DNA of 64,000 nucleotides, from contig JBFKDQ010000009.1 in NCBI GenBank assembly GCA_041619555.1, positions 23,591-87,590 on the forward strand, in the 5' to 3' direction. Position 1 is the stretch's first letter, and every line of letters starts with the position of its first letter. The DNA comes from Oceanococcus sp041619555 (GTDB lineage: Bacteria > Pseudomonadota > Gammaproteobacteria > Nevskiales > Oceanococcaceae). Below are positions 7,796 to 16,054 of this stretch, one piece after another. Under the pieces are notes generated by a model, which saw nothing but the letters and a program-made list of their open reading frames with translations, made no database searches and had not been told where the DNA came from. Made by a program: the position numbers and the translations under genes.

Positions 7796-8608
7796 ATGTT
7801 TCAGGCACGGCAACACGCTGTTCTCTGGGTCTGCTGCCTGCTGACCCTGCTGCCCCTGGGTGTCAGCGCCCGCCCGAACCTGCAATTGTGTTCCGACATC
7901 AACTTGTGGTTCCCCTTCACTTTCGTCGAAGACCGGCAGGTGCGTGGCCTGCATGTAGACATCGTCAGCACGGCCCTCGATCAACTTGGCTGGCAGGCGC
8001 AGTTTACTCCGATGCCATGGAAGCGGTGTCTGCAGGAAGCCGAGCAAGGTCGGATCGATGCCATCGTCACCGCTTCGTATCAGGCCCAGCGCGCCCGCTA
8101 TCTTTTTTTTCCGGCGGATGCGGCGCATGCAACCCGTTCGCACTGGCGCGTCACCCAGGTCGAGTATGTTCTGGTCACCCTGCGCGACAGCAGCTATCAA
8201 TTCAACGGCGACCTTCGTGACATCCCGCAGCCGGCCCGCGCCCCCTACGGCTACTCGATTGCCGATGACCTGGCTGCCGCCGGGCTGCGCCTGGATCTGG
8301 CGCCCGGCGACGAAAACAACTTCCGCAAACTTTTGCGTGATCGCAGTGGCGTCGTCGTCACCATTCCGGAAATGGCGGACCTGCTGATGCAACAGCAGGA
8401 ATTCGCCCGCAAACTGAAGCGTCTTCCGCAGCCGATCAAGTCCAAATCCTATTTCCTGAGCTTTTCGCGCGCCGGCCGGCTCGATGCCGAGCAACGCCAG
8501 GCCATCTGGGACCAGATTGTCGCGGTGCGCGAGGATCGGGTCTTGATGAGCCGCTTCAGCCAGGCCTACTCCAGCCGCCAGCGCCCACCGGTCGCCGCAC
8601 CCCCCTGA
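7796..8608 (+). CDS. Periplasmic solute-binding protein, family 3 type
   Basis: 270 residues with a signal peptide (cleavage likely after GVSA). The mature chain starts with LCSDINLWFPFTF and has the GLHVDIVSTAL and GRIDAIVTASYQ segments typical of family 3 (amino-acid type) binding proteins such as those related to amine or amino acid binding. A Shine-Dalgarno GAGGAAG precedes the ATG at 7796. No permease or ATPase gene is nearby, so it may serve sensing instead of transport; its head-to-head partner is a membrane GGDEF-EAL protein with a periplasmic domain. Ligand not predictable. Confidence 0.8.
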   Translation: MFQARQHAVLWVCCLLTLLPLGVSARPNLQLCSDINLWFPFTFVEDRQVRGLHVDIVSTALDQLGWQAQFTPMPWKRCLQEAEQGRIDAIVTASYQAQRARYLFFPADAAHATRSHWRVTQVEYVLVTLRDSSYQFNGDLRDIPQPARAPYGYSIADDLAAAGLRLDLAPGDENNFRKLLRDRSGVVVTIPEMADLLMQQQEFARKLKRLPQPIKSKSYFLSFSRAGRLDAEQRQAIWDQIVAVREDRVLMSRFSQAYSSRQRPPVAAPP

Positions 8609-8663
8609 CACCAGGCGGCACGCCCCTGCCCGCCGGCCATGATGCGGGCGCATCAAAGCGGCA

Positions 8664-9791
8664 TCAGAACACCAACTGGGCCCTGAGCAGGGCGCTGTAG
8701 AACGGCCCGCGCGCAGCAAGATCCGAGGCGATCAGATTGATACCAAAGCGCAGTCCCGGCAGGGGGTAATGGTTGAGCCCCAGGGTGTAATTGGTCTGCC
8801 GCTGGCCATCGGATTGAGCGGAAAAGTCCATCTGGCTGTAGCGCATCAACCACTCCCAGCTACCCCGCCCGCCGACCGGTCGATCAAACACCGCCCACAA
8901 CCGGTCATAGCTGCGCCGGTCACCGCTGCTGAACCAGCTCAGCAACAGGTAGTGACCGGCGAAACGCGGCCCACCCCCACGTTCAAGTTTGGCGGCCAGA
9001 TACTCCGCCTGCAGGCTCAGACTGCCAAGCGACCAGGCGCCTTCCAGACCATGCAGCCAGTAGCCCCGCGCACCGGGGACCGTAATCTGCAGCAATTTGG
9101 GCGTGTCATCCACCCGAGCTTCCGGCCGCACCCCCAGGCGCAGGACCTGATCATCGGGAGCGCCAACCCAGCCCAGACTCATGCCCAGCTGCACCACATC
9201 ACCGCTCTGGTGACCTGGCGCCCAGACCCAGCGTGACATCAAGGTCGGGGCTTCATCGCCGCGATCATCCGCGGCCAGATTGTCACCCGTCAGCGCTGCC
9301 CCCAGCGACCATGCACCTGCCAACAGCTGAACCCCCACCCCAAGTTCCCGATCCGGCACCAGGGCATCGACAACCAAGGGTCGCTCCAGTGCCGAAATCC
9401 ATTTGGAACTGCTCATGTTTTCCAGCGACACCGGCGGCGTGAACTGGCCGAGCAACACGCGCAGCTGTTCGATCCGCACGCCGTGGCGGCCATAGCTGAG
9501 ATAGAGATCTTTCACCGCCTGATCGGCAAAGTCATGCTGAAATCTGAATTTCCAGCGCGCATTGAGAGTGCCGGTGAGATAGATCCGGGCGCGCCGCACA
9601 TCGGTGCCGTCATACAGTCCCGCATCGGCGCCAGCAAACCTCAGCGCGTCCCACTGCACCCGCCCACCTATTCTCATCTGATACCCCTGCGCCGAAAGCA
9701 GCATGCCGTCCGGGGCAGCGGGCGCAGCATGCGCGCCCAGGCTGAAGAAAATGAGAACCGCCATCACGATGCCACGCCAGTTGGCCATCAT
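8664..9791 (-). CDS. Outer-membrane porin, phosphate-selective O/P type
   Basis: 375 residues with a signal peptide (hydrophobic core VMAVLIFFSLGAHA) and a C-terminal Phe, as expected for a beta barrel inserted by BAM. The order IGGRVQWDA..., DVRRARIYLTGTL..WKFRFQHDFA, LRVLLGQFTPPVSLENMSSSKWISALERPLV and the alternating aromatic strands match the OprO/OprP family (phosphate-selective porin). Channel selectivity cannot be judged. It converges on the solute-binding protein gene (55 bases apart). The 195 bases before it, to the DUF6265 gene, must hold promoters for both directions. Confidence 0.8.
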   Translation of the reverse strand: MMANWRGIVMAVLIFFSLGAHAAPAAPDGMLLSAQGYQMRIGGRVQWDALRFAGADAGLYDGTDVRRARIYLTGTLNARWKFRFQHDFADQAVKDLYLSYGRHGVRIEQLRVLLGQFTPPVSLENMSSSKWISALERPLVVDALVPDRELGVGVQLLAGAWSLGAALTGDNLAADDRGDEAPTLMSRWVWAPGHQSGDVVQLGMSLGWVGAPDDQVLRLGVRPEARVDDTPKLLQITVPGARGYWLHGLEGAWSLGSLSLQAEYLAAKLERGGGPRFAGHYLLLSWFSSGDRRSYDRLWAVFDRPVGGRGSWEWLMRYSQMDFSAQSDGQRQTNYTLGLNHYPLPGLRFGINLIASDLAARGPFYSALLRAQLVF

Positions 9792-9986
9792 TGCCCCCCG
9801 CCAAACCTGCTCAGGCCCGATGCTAACGCAGAGTTCGGGACGGCGTCGCCCACGCCGGACCGATCGCCCTCGGCTGCGGATGCCGGCCCGCGCTGGAGGC
9901 CATCGCGATGGCGAGCCACCCCCGGGACTGGCAATTCTCGAGCAGCGATGCCATGTTGATGAATTCGATCACCGCGCCAGGATGCG

Positions 9987-10532
9987 ATGGACAAGCCAAC
10001 TCCGACCTTCAGCGCAAGCAGGCACCACCGCATCCAGCACAGCCGACGAGCCAGAGGATCTGCGCTGCTGTTCGGACTGCTGTGCTGCGGCCTGTTGCCA
10101 TCCGGCGCCCTCGCCCAGGGCGAGAGCGCGCTGGAACAACTGGGCTGGTTAAGCGGCTGCTGGCAGGCCGAAGACGCCGAACCCGGTTCGGGAGAATTCT
10201 GGACCTCCCTGGCCGGCGGAACCCTGCTCGGCATCGCACGAACCGTCCACCGGGGCCAAACGGTCAGCTATGAGTTCATGCAGATCAGGCGCGATGCCGA
10301 TGGCCAGGTGGTGCTTGGCGCACAACCTTCCGGCCGCGAGGAAACCCGGTTTCAACTCCAGGCCCTGTCCGCCGGACAGGCCGTATTCGAGAACCCGGCG
10401 CATGATTTCCCCCAGCGCGTCATCTACAAGCGTCTGGGCGGGCAGCACATGCAGGCGCGCATCGAAGGCCTGATCGCCGGTGCGTTTCAGGACATCGTGT
10501 TCTCGTTTCGACGCCAGGTCTGCGCAGACTGA
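9987..10532 (+). CDS. DUF6265 exported protein
   Basis: 181 residues. A long basic N-terminus with a hydrophobic stretch ending SGALAQ looks like a signal peptide. The mature part opens with LGWLSGCWQAED and continues through GEFWTSLAGGTLLGIARTV and ENPAHDFPQRVIYKR, which is the pattern of the DUF6265 (lipocalin-like) family of unknown function. AGGA precedes the ATG by 5 bases. The stop overlaps the next gene's start by one base (TGATG), so the two should be translated together. Confidence 0.75.
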   Translation: MDKPTPTFSASRHHRIQHSRRARGSALLFGLLCCGLLPSGALAQGESALEQLGWLSGCWQAEDAEPGSGEFWTSLAGGTLLGIARTVHRGQTVSYEFMQIRRDADGQVVLGAQPSGREETRFQLQALSAGQAVFENPAHDFPQRVIYKRLGGQHMQARIEGLIAGAFQDIVFSFRRQVCAD

Positions 10533-11338
10533 TGCCCGCCCCGAATCCACCGGCCAGCCTGCTCCCAGCCCGACGCGAAGCCCGATTGGCACTTGCCACG
10601 CTGGGCCTGGGACCGCTGCTGCTGGCACAGGGCTGGCGCGCGCGTCGCAGGATTCCCCAATTGCCCGAACCCGCAGGTCCTCGTCAGGGACAGCGCGGGC
10701 TGGGGCCGGCCTTGCGACTGCTGATTCTCGGCGACTCGGCGGCGGCAGGCGTGGGCGCCGACCATCAGGAAGACGCCCTCTCCGGCCAGCTGGTTGCCGC
10801 GCTGGCCACCGAGTTTCGCGTCGACTGGCAACTCACCGCGTGCACCGGTCACACCACCGCTGAAGTCCTGCAGCACCTCATGGGCATCGCCACCGAAACA
10901 TTCGATGTCGCCGTTCTGTCCGTGGGCGTCAATGACGCCACCCGCGGCCACGGCACCACAAGCTGGCTGGCCCAGCTCGATCGCTTGCTGCACCGCTTGC
11001 AGCATGCCCATCACGTCCGCCACGTGCTGATCAGCGCCCTGCCGCCGATGCAGCTTTTCCCCGCCCTGCCGCAACCGCTGCGCTGGTATATGGGGCGACG
11101 CGCAGAGGCCTACAATCAGGCCCTGCAACAACACCTGCACGGCCGCTCGGGCTGCACGATGACCCGGGCGGAATATCCGCCCGACCCCGGACTCGTCGCC
11201 AGCGACGGCTTTCATCCCGGACCGGCCGCCTATCGTCACTGGGCGGAACAGCTGGCCATCCAGATCCGGCACGCTCACAGCGAGGCGTTCGGCGGGATCG
11301 CCCAAGGCGCGATTCAGTCCAGCAGCGGCTGCAAGTAG
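10532..11338 (+). CDS. SGNH/GDSL-family hydrolase
   Basis: 268 residues. The SGNH blocks are present: GDSAAAGVG (nucleophile Ser), GHTTAEV, GVNDATRG (Asn) and SDGFHPG (Asp and His), so it should be a serine esterase or lipase. The N-terminal 60 residues contain a short hydrophobic segment (ALATLGLGPLLLAQ) that may anchor it in the membrane. It is translationally coupled to the DUF6265 gene and its 3' end overlaps the TesA gene, which is on the other strand, by 25 bases. Substrate unknown; sequence context gives no pathway. Confidence 0.8.
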   Translation: MPAPNPPASLLPARREARLALATLGLGPLLLAQGWRARRRIPQLPEPAGPRQGQRGLGPALRLLILGDSAAAGVGADHQEDALSGQLVAALATEFRVDWQLTACTGHTTAEVLQHLMGIATETFDVAVLSVGVNDATRGHGTTSWLAQLDRLLHRLQHAHHVRHVLISALPPMQLFPALPQPLRWYMGRRAEAYNQALQQHLHGRSGCTMTRAEYPPDPGLVASDGFHPGPAAYRHWAEQLAIQIRHAHSEAFGGIAQGAIQSSSGCK

Positions 11339-11952
11339 GGCCAGATGGCATCAAGCAGATGGCCCTGCGCCTCGGCCTCGGGATGAATGCCATCTTCCTG
11401 AAAGGCCCCCGGATCGGTGGCGATGGCATCGAGGAAAAAGGGCACCAGCACCGCGCCGGTCTGCTCGCTGACGGTGCGGAAACTGGCCCGGAACGCGCTG
11501 CTGTAGCGTTGTCCGTAGTTGGTCGGGATGCGCATTTCCAGCAGCAGTACACGCGCTCCGGACGCTTGCGAGGCCTCAACCATGGCCAGCAGATTGGCCT
11601 GCATTTGGCTCAGCGACAGGGCCCGCAGACCATCATTCGCGCCCAGTTCCAGCAAGACCAGGCGCGGACGGTGTTCGGCCAGCGCCTGGGGCAGGCGGCG
11701 CGCGCCGCCCGCCGTGGTTTCGCCGGACACGCTGATATTGACCACCTCATAAGGGAACCCGCGCGCCTGCAGACGGTCTTCAAGCAGAGCCACCCATCCC
11801 GCGGACTTCGGAATGCCGTAGGCTGCCGACAGGGAATCCCCCAGTACCAGCACTTTGCCGGCCGGCTCGGCCGCCGCCAGCGGCTGTACGCTGGCCAGAC
11901 AGACAAGAAGGACACACGGCATCATGAGCTTCGCGATACAGGCTAGCGGCAT
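11314..11952 (-). CDS. tesA: TesA-type periplasmic thioesterase/arylesterase/lysophospholipase
   Basis: 212 residues. A signal peptide leads to VLVLGDSLSAAYGIP (Ser block), followed by NISVSGETTAGG, ELGANDGLRAL (Asn block) and DGIHPEAEAQ (Asp/His block), the pattern of E. coli TesA. Of the starts at 11952 and 11925, the first is preferred since only it provides a positively charged n-region for the signal peptide. Its 5' end overlaps the start of ybbA on the other strand, the same tesA/ybbA arrangement as in E. coli. Confidence 0.88.
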   Translation of the reverse strand: MPLACIAKLMMPCVLLVCLASVQPLAAAEPAGKVLVLGDSLSAAYGIPKSAGWVALLEDRLQARGFPYEVVNISVSGETTAGGARRLPQALAEHRPRLVLLELGANDGLRALSLSQMQANLLAMVEASQASGARVLLLEMRIPTNYGQRYSSAFRASFRTVSEQTGAVLVPFFLDAIATDPGAFQEDGIHPEAEAQGHLLDAIWPYLQPLLD

Positions 11953-12595
11953 CAGCAAACGGGTTGAAAACGGCAGTGACTGGCTGGACATACTCAAGCA
12001 ACTCGATCTGGACATCGTAAGCGGAGAAAGTGTAGCGATTCTGGGGCGCTCAGGCGCCGGCAAGACCACCCTGCTCTCGATCCTGGCGGGCCTGGATTTG
12101 CCTAGCACCGGCACCATCCGCATCGCCGGCCACGAAATCACCAGTCTGGATGAAGAGCAGCGGGCGCGCCTGCGGGCCGGCCGCATCGGCTTCGTGTTTC
12201 AGGCATTCCAATTGCTCGATAGTTTCACCGCGCTGGAAAATGTCCGGCTGTCCGCCGAACTGGCCGGCCTGGATCAGCCCGCCGCACGGGCCATCAAGGC
12301 CTTGGAGGAAGTGGGCCTGGCACAACGCCAGCGCCATCAGCCGCGCCAGCTGTCCGGCGGCGAGAAACAGCGCGTTGCCCTCGCCCGGGCATTCGCCGGC
12401 GAACCGGAAATCCTGTTCGCTGACGAGCCCACCGGCAATCTGGATGGCAGCACCGGGGCGCGGATCATCGAATTGATGTTCGATCTCAACCGCCAACGCG
12501 GCACCACCCTCGTTCTGGTGACTCACGACGAAGAGCTCGCCGCCCGCTGCCAGCGCCAGCTGCGCCTGCAGGATGGCCAGTTGGTGACGGCATGA
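11924..12595 (+). CDS. ybbA: ABC transporter ATP-binding protein YbbA
   Basis: 223 residues. Walker A (GRSGAGKTT), Q loop (FVFQAFQLL), signature (LSGGEKQRVALARA) and Walker B (ILFADEPTGNLD) are intact and place it in the LolD/MacB-type group. It pairs with the YbbP permease, which starts inside its stop codon (ATGA). The family is thought to drive export or periplasmic work on an unknown substrate. The start at 11924 overlaps the possible tesA start codon on the other strand. Confidence 0.92.
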   Translation: MSFAIQASGISKRVENGSDWLDILKQLDLDIVSGESVAILGRSGAGKTTLLSILAGLDLPSTGTIRIAGHEITSLDEEQRARLRAGRIGFVFQAFQLLDSFTALENVRLSAELAGLDQPAARAIKALEEVGLAQRQRHQPRQLSGGEKQRVALARAFAGEPEILFADEPTGNLDGSTGARIIELMFDLNRQRGTTLVLVTHDEELAARCQRQLRLQDGQLVTA

Positions 12596-15069
12596 ACTGG
12601 CGCTGGCGCTGGACCCAAATTCATCTACGCGGCCTGCTGGCGCAAAGCGAATTGCGGGTGCTGGGCCTGGCACTGCTCTGCGCGGTTGCCGCCAGCAGCG
12701 CGGTCAATCTGTTCAGCGACCGCATGTCACGCGCGATCGAAAACCAGAGCGGCGAAACCCTGGGCGCGGACCTCATCATCAGCAGCCGCACGCCGATCGA
12801 TGGCGCTCTGGGCCAGCAGTTCAAAGCCCTCGGGCTGCAAAACAGCGCCACCATTCAGTTGCCTTCGGTGGTCTGGCATGAGAAACGCAGCGAACTGGCC
12901 GGCATCAAGGCGGTACAGCCAGGATACCCGCTCAAAGGCCGTCTGCGCGTCAGCACCGGCGTCCTGCAGGAAGACATGGATACGGCGGAAATCCCTGCCG
13001 TTGGCGAGGCCTGGGCCGATGCGCGGCTGTGGAGCCAGCTGGGCCTGCAACTCGGCAGTCGCATCGAGGTCGGCGCCATCGAACTGCAGATCACCCGGCT
13101 GCTGAGTTACGAACCGGATCGCGGCTCCGGCTTCGTCGACATCGCACCGCGTCTGCTGATCAATCACGCCGACCTCGATGCCAGCGGCCTGCTGCTGCCG
13201 GGCAGTCGGGCGCAATATCGCCTGCTTCTTGCCGGCAGCAGCGAGGCGCTTGAGCGCGCTCAGGCCATCGAGCTGCCGCGCGGGACGAAATCACTCACGC
13301 CCAGCACCGCCCGACCGGAGATTCGCAGCGCGATCGAACGGGCGAACAACTTTCTCGCGCTCGCCGCCCTCACCGCCAGCCTGCTGGGCGCCGTCGCGAT
13401 CGCGTTGTGCGCCCAGCAATATGGTCACAGCCTGCGATCCGATGTCGCCCTGCTGCGCTGCCTTGGTGCCCGCCGCAACGACATCCTGCTGGCATTGGGC
13501 CTCAGCCTGGCCAGCATCGTCGTGCTGGTCGGCGGGCTCGGCGCCGCCATCGGCTTTCTCGCCCAGTCGGCGCTCAGCGGCCTGGCCGATGTGTTTCTGC
13601 TGCAGAACCTGCCACCGACGCGGCCGCTCGCGCTGGCCCAGTCCTGGCTGATCGCACTCATCCTGCTCGCCGGCTTCGCCCTGCCGCCGATCCTCGGCGC
13701 CACCCATGAATCGCCGGTTGGCGTGTTCCAGGCGCGGGTCGGCCAGCGCGGCCGCAGCCGTTGGTGGGTGCTGGCGGCGGGTCTGGCTTTCGCCGGGCTG
13801 CTGGCGCTGCAGGTTTCGGACCTGCGCCTGATGGCCCTGGTCAGCCTCGGCCAGCTGCTCTGCGCCGGCCTGCTGGCCGGTCTGTGCTGGCTGTTCCTGC
13901 GCTCGGCCGCGCGCTTGCGCGATGCCCCCTTGCTGGGCGCCCGGCTGGGCCTGAGCAATTTGCTGCGCCGCCCCGCCCTGACGATGGCGCAATGCGTCAG
14001 TCTCGGACTCGGCCTGCTTGCGCTGCTGCTGCTGACCGTCGTGCGCCAGGATCTGCTGGAAGGCTGGCAGAACAAACTGCCGCCGGAAACACCGAACCAG
14101 TTTCTGATCAACATCCAGCCGGACCAGGTCGAGCCGCTGCGCCGCTATCTCGCCGAGCGCGAATTGCGCGCCGAGCGGATCTGGCCGATGATCCGGGCAC
14201 GCCTGAGCAGCATCAATGGACGCGTAGTCAGCGTCGACGATTTCCCTGATCCGGAGACCCAGCGCTGGATCAATCGTGATTTCAATCTGTCATCGACTGC
14301 CGAACTCGGCCCGGACAATCGCCTGCTGGAAGGCCGCTGGTGGGGAGCAGATGGCGCCGGACAGGCCTGGCTATCGGCCGACAGTTACGCCCGTGAACGT
14401 CTGGACCTGCAACTGGGCGACCGGCTTGGCCTGGATTTCGCCGGCCGCCTGATTGAATTCGAGGTGCGCAGTTTCCGCGAGGTGGACTGGGAGTCGTTCC
14501 AGCCCAATTTCTTCCTGCTCACGCCGCCCGGCATCCTCGATGATCTGCCGGCCACCTGGCTGACCAGCGTTTACCTGCCGCCGGCGCGGCGGGCGGAACT
14601 GCGCAGCCTGAACCAGCATTTTCCGAACATTACCGTGCTTGATCTTGACGCGATGATGGCGCAGGTGCGACAGATCATGAACCGGATCGTCAGCGCGCTG
14701 GAGTTGATCTTCGTCTTCACCCTGCTCGCCGGCCTCACGGTCTTGATGGCGGCAATGGAAGCCGGTCGCCGCGAGCGCGCACGAGAGATCGCTCTGAAAC
14801 GCGCGCTGGGAGCGCCGCTGGCGGATATTCGCGCCACCCTGCTGAGTGAATTCGCCTGCCTGGGCCTGCTCAGCGGTTCCATCGCGGCGGTGTGCGCCCA
14901 GGCCATTGGCTGGGCCCTGGCGCGCTTCGTTTTCGAATTTCCCTATCAGGGTGATCCGCTGGCTCTGCTGGGCAGCGCGCTGGCCGCCGCGACCCTGGTC
15001 TGCGCGGTGGCCTGGATCAGTCTCAAACGGGTGCTGAACACCCCGCCGGACCAGGTCCTGCGCGCCTGA
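12592..15069 (+). CDS. ybbP: YbbP-like FtsX-family ABC permease
   Basis: 825 residues. One membrane segment near residues 18-38, a large periplasmic domain, an FtsX-type group of three segments (about 255-375), a middle pair, a second periplasmic domain and a final FtsX group (about 695-825). The motif MEAGRRERAREIALKRALGA near the end is typical of FtsX domains. This duplicated layout and its neighbours tesA and ybbA identify YbbP. It overlaps ybbA by 4 bases and converges on secF, with a hairpin between them. Confidence 0.9.
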   Translation: MNWRWRWTQIHLRGLLAQSELRVLGLALLCAVAASSAVNLFSDRMSRAIENQSGETLGADLIISSRTPIDGALGQQFKALGLQNSATIQLPSVVWHEKRSELAGIKAVQPGYPLKGRLRVSTGVLQEDMDTAEIPAVGEAWADARLWSQLGLQLGSRIEVGAIELQITRLLSYEPDRGSGFVDIAPRLLINHADLDASGLLLPGSRAQYRLLLAGSSEALERAQAIELPRGTKSLTPSTARPEIRSAIERANNFLALAALTASLLGAVAIALCAQQYGHSLRSDVALLRCLGARRNDILLALGLSLASIVVLVGGLGAAIGFLAQSALSGLADVFLLQNLPPTRPLALAQSWLIALILLAGFALPPILGATHESPVGVFQARVGQRGRSRWWVLAAGLAFAGLLALQVSDLRLMALVSLGQLLCAGLLAGLCWLFLRSAARLRDAPLLGARLGLSNLLRRPALTMAQCVSLGLGLLALLLLTVVRQDLLEGWQNKLPPETPNQFLINIQPDQVEPLRRYLAERELRAERIWPMIRARLSSINGRVVSVDDFPDPETQRWINRDFNLSSTAELGPDNRLLEGRWWGADGAGQAWLSADSYARERLDLQLGDRLGLDFAGRLIEFEVRSFREVDWESFQPNFFLLTPPGILDDLPATWLTSVYLPPARRAELRSLNQHFPNITVLDLDAMMAQVRQIMNRIVSALELIFVFTLLAGLTVLMAAMEAGRRERAREIALKRALGAPLADIRATLLSEFACLGLLSGSIAAVCAQAIGWALARFVFEFPYQGDPLALLGSALAAATLVCAVAWISLKRVLNTPPDQVLRA

Positions 15070-15075
15070 ATCTCG

Positions 15076-15101
15076 CTGCCGCGCCGCAAGCAGCGCGGCA
15101 G
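15076..15101. terminator. Hairpin between convergent ybbP and secF
   Basis: Perfect 9-bp arms CTGCCGCGC and GCGCGGCAG with an 8-base loop lie in the 39-base gap between the two stop codons. It could end transcription from both sides although neither strand has a T run. Confidence 0.4.
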
Positions 15102-15108
15102 GCGGGGA

Positions 15109-16050
15109 TCAGACCTGAGCGCCGCTGTCATCCAGCGGCGCGGGGGCTTCCTGCGGAATCAGATCGCCGCGCTGCAGGCCCAGCGCAAGAGAGGAGCTAC
15201 CCGCCACGTAGATCGAGGAATAGGTGCCGACCAGCACGCCCACGATCAGAGCCAGGGAGAATCCGTTGAGCGCCTCACCGCCCAGAAAGAACAGGGAGCA
15301 CAAAACGATCAAGGTGGTGCCCGACGTCATCAAGGTGCGGGAAAGCATTTCGTTGATCGAGCGGTTCATCACCTCGACCTCGTTGCCGCCGTTCTTGCGC
15401 CGGTAGTTCTCCCGGCAGCGATCGAAGACCACGATGGTGTCGTTCAGCGAGTAACCGATCACCGCGAGCACTGCGGCGAGCACGGAAAGGTCAAACTCGA
15501 TGCCGACCACGGAAAACACGCCGAGCGTGACCAGCACATCGTGGACCAATGCGGCCACCGCACCAGCCGAGAACTTCCAGTGAAAGCGGAACACGACGTA
15601 CAGGAAGATGCAGGCCAACGCCCAGATCATCGCCAGGCCACCGTCGACCGTCAGCTCTTCGCCCACCTGGGGACCGACAAACTCCACCCGCCTGAGTTCG
15701 AGCTGCGCGCCGTCAGCGCGCAAGGCCGCATACACCTCGTTGCTGAGGCTGGCCGCATCGCTGGCGTCACTGGGCGGCAGGCGGATCAGTACGTCATCGC
15801 TGGCGCCGAAATGCTGCACGATGGCGGCCTCGAAGCCGCTGGCCGCCAGACGCTCGCGCACGCTGTTCAGTTCAACCGCCTGCGGATAGCCGACTTCCAC
15901 CACCACGCCGCCGGTGAAATCGATGCCGAAATTCAGACCCCGCGTAGTCAGCGAAGCCAGGGAGACAAGGAGCAGCAGGCCGGACAGGACGGCAGCCCAG
16001 CGACGATTCCCCATGAAGTTGATATTGGTGGGCTTGGACAATGCTCGCAT
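15109..16050 (-). CDS. secF: Protein-export membrane protein SecF
   Basis: 313 residues. Six membrane segments; the first periplasmic loop has the FGIDFTGGVVVEV motif and the C-terminal half the conserved GYSLNDTIVVFDRCREN and SINEMLSRTLMTSGTTLI stretches of SecF. The ATG at 16050 is 4 bases past the secD stop, a normal secD-secF junction; an upstream in-frame start would lie within secD. It acts with SecD and YajC to drive late steps of Sec translocation with the proton motive force. Confidence 0.96.
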   Translation of the reverse strand: MRALSKPTNINFMGNRRWAAVLSGLLLLVSLASLTTRGLNFGIDFTGGVVVEVGYPQAVELNSVRERLAASGFEAAIVQHFGASDDVLIRLPPSDASDAASLSNEVYAALRADGAQLELRRVEFVGPQVGEELTVDGGLAMIWALACIFLYVVFRFHWKFSAGAVAALVHDVLVTLGVFSVVGIEFDLSVLAAVLAVIGYSLNDTIVVFDRCRENYRRKNGGNEVEVMNRSINEMLSRTLMTSGTTLIVLCSLFFLGGEALNGFSLALIVGVLVGTYSSIYVAGSSSLALGLQRGDLIPQEAPAPLDDSGAQV

Positions 16051-16054
16051 GGGC

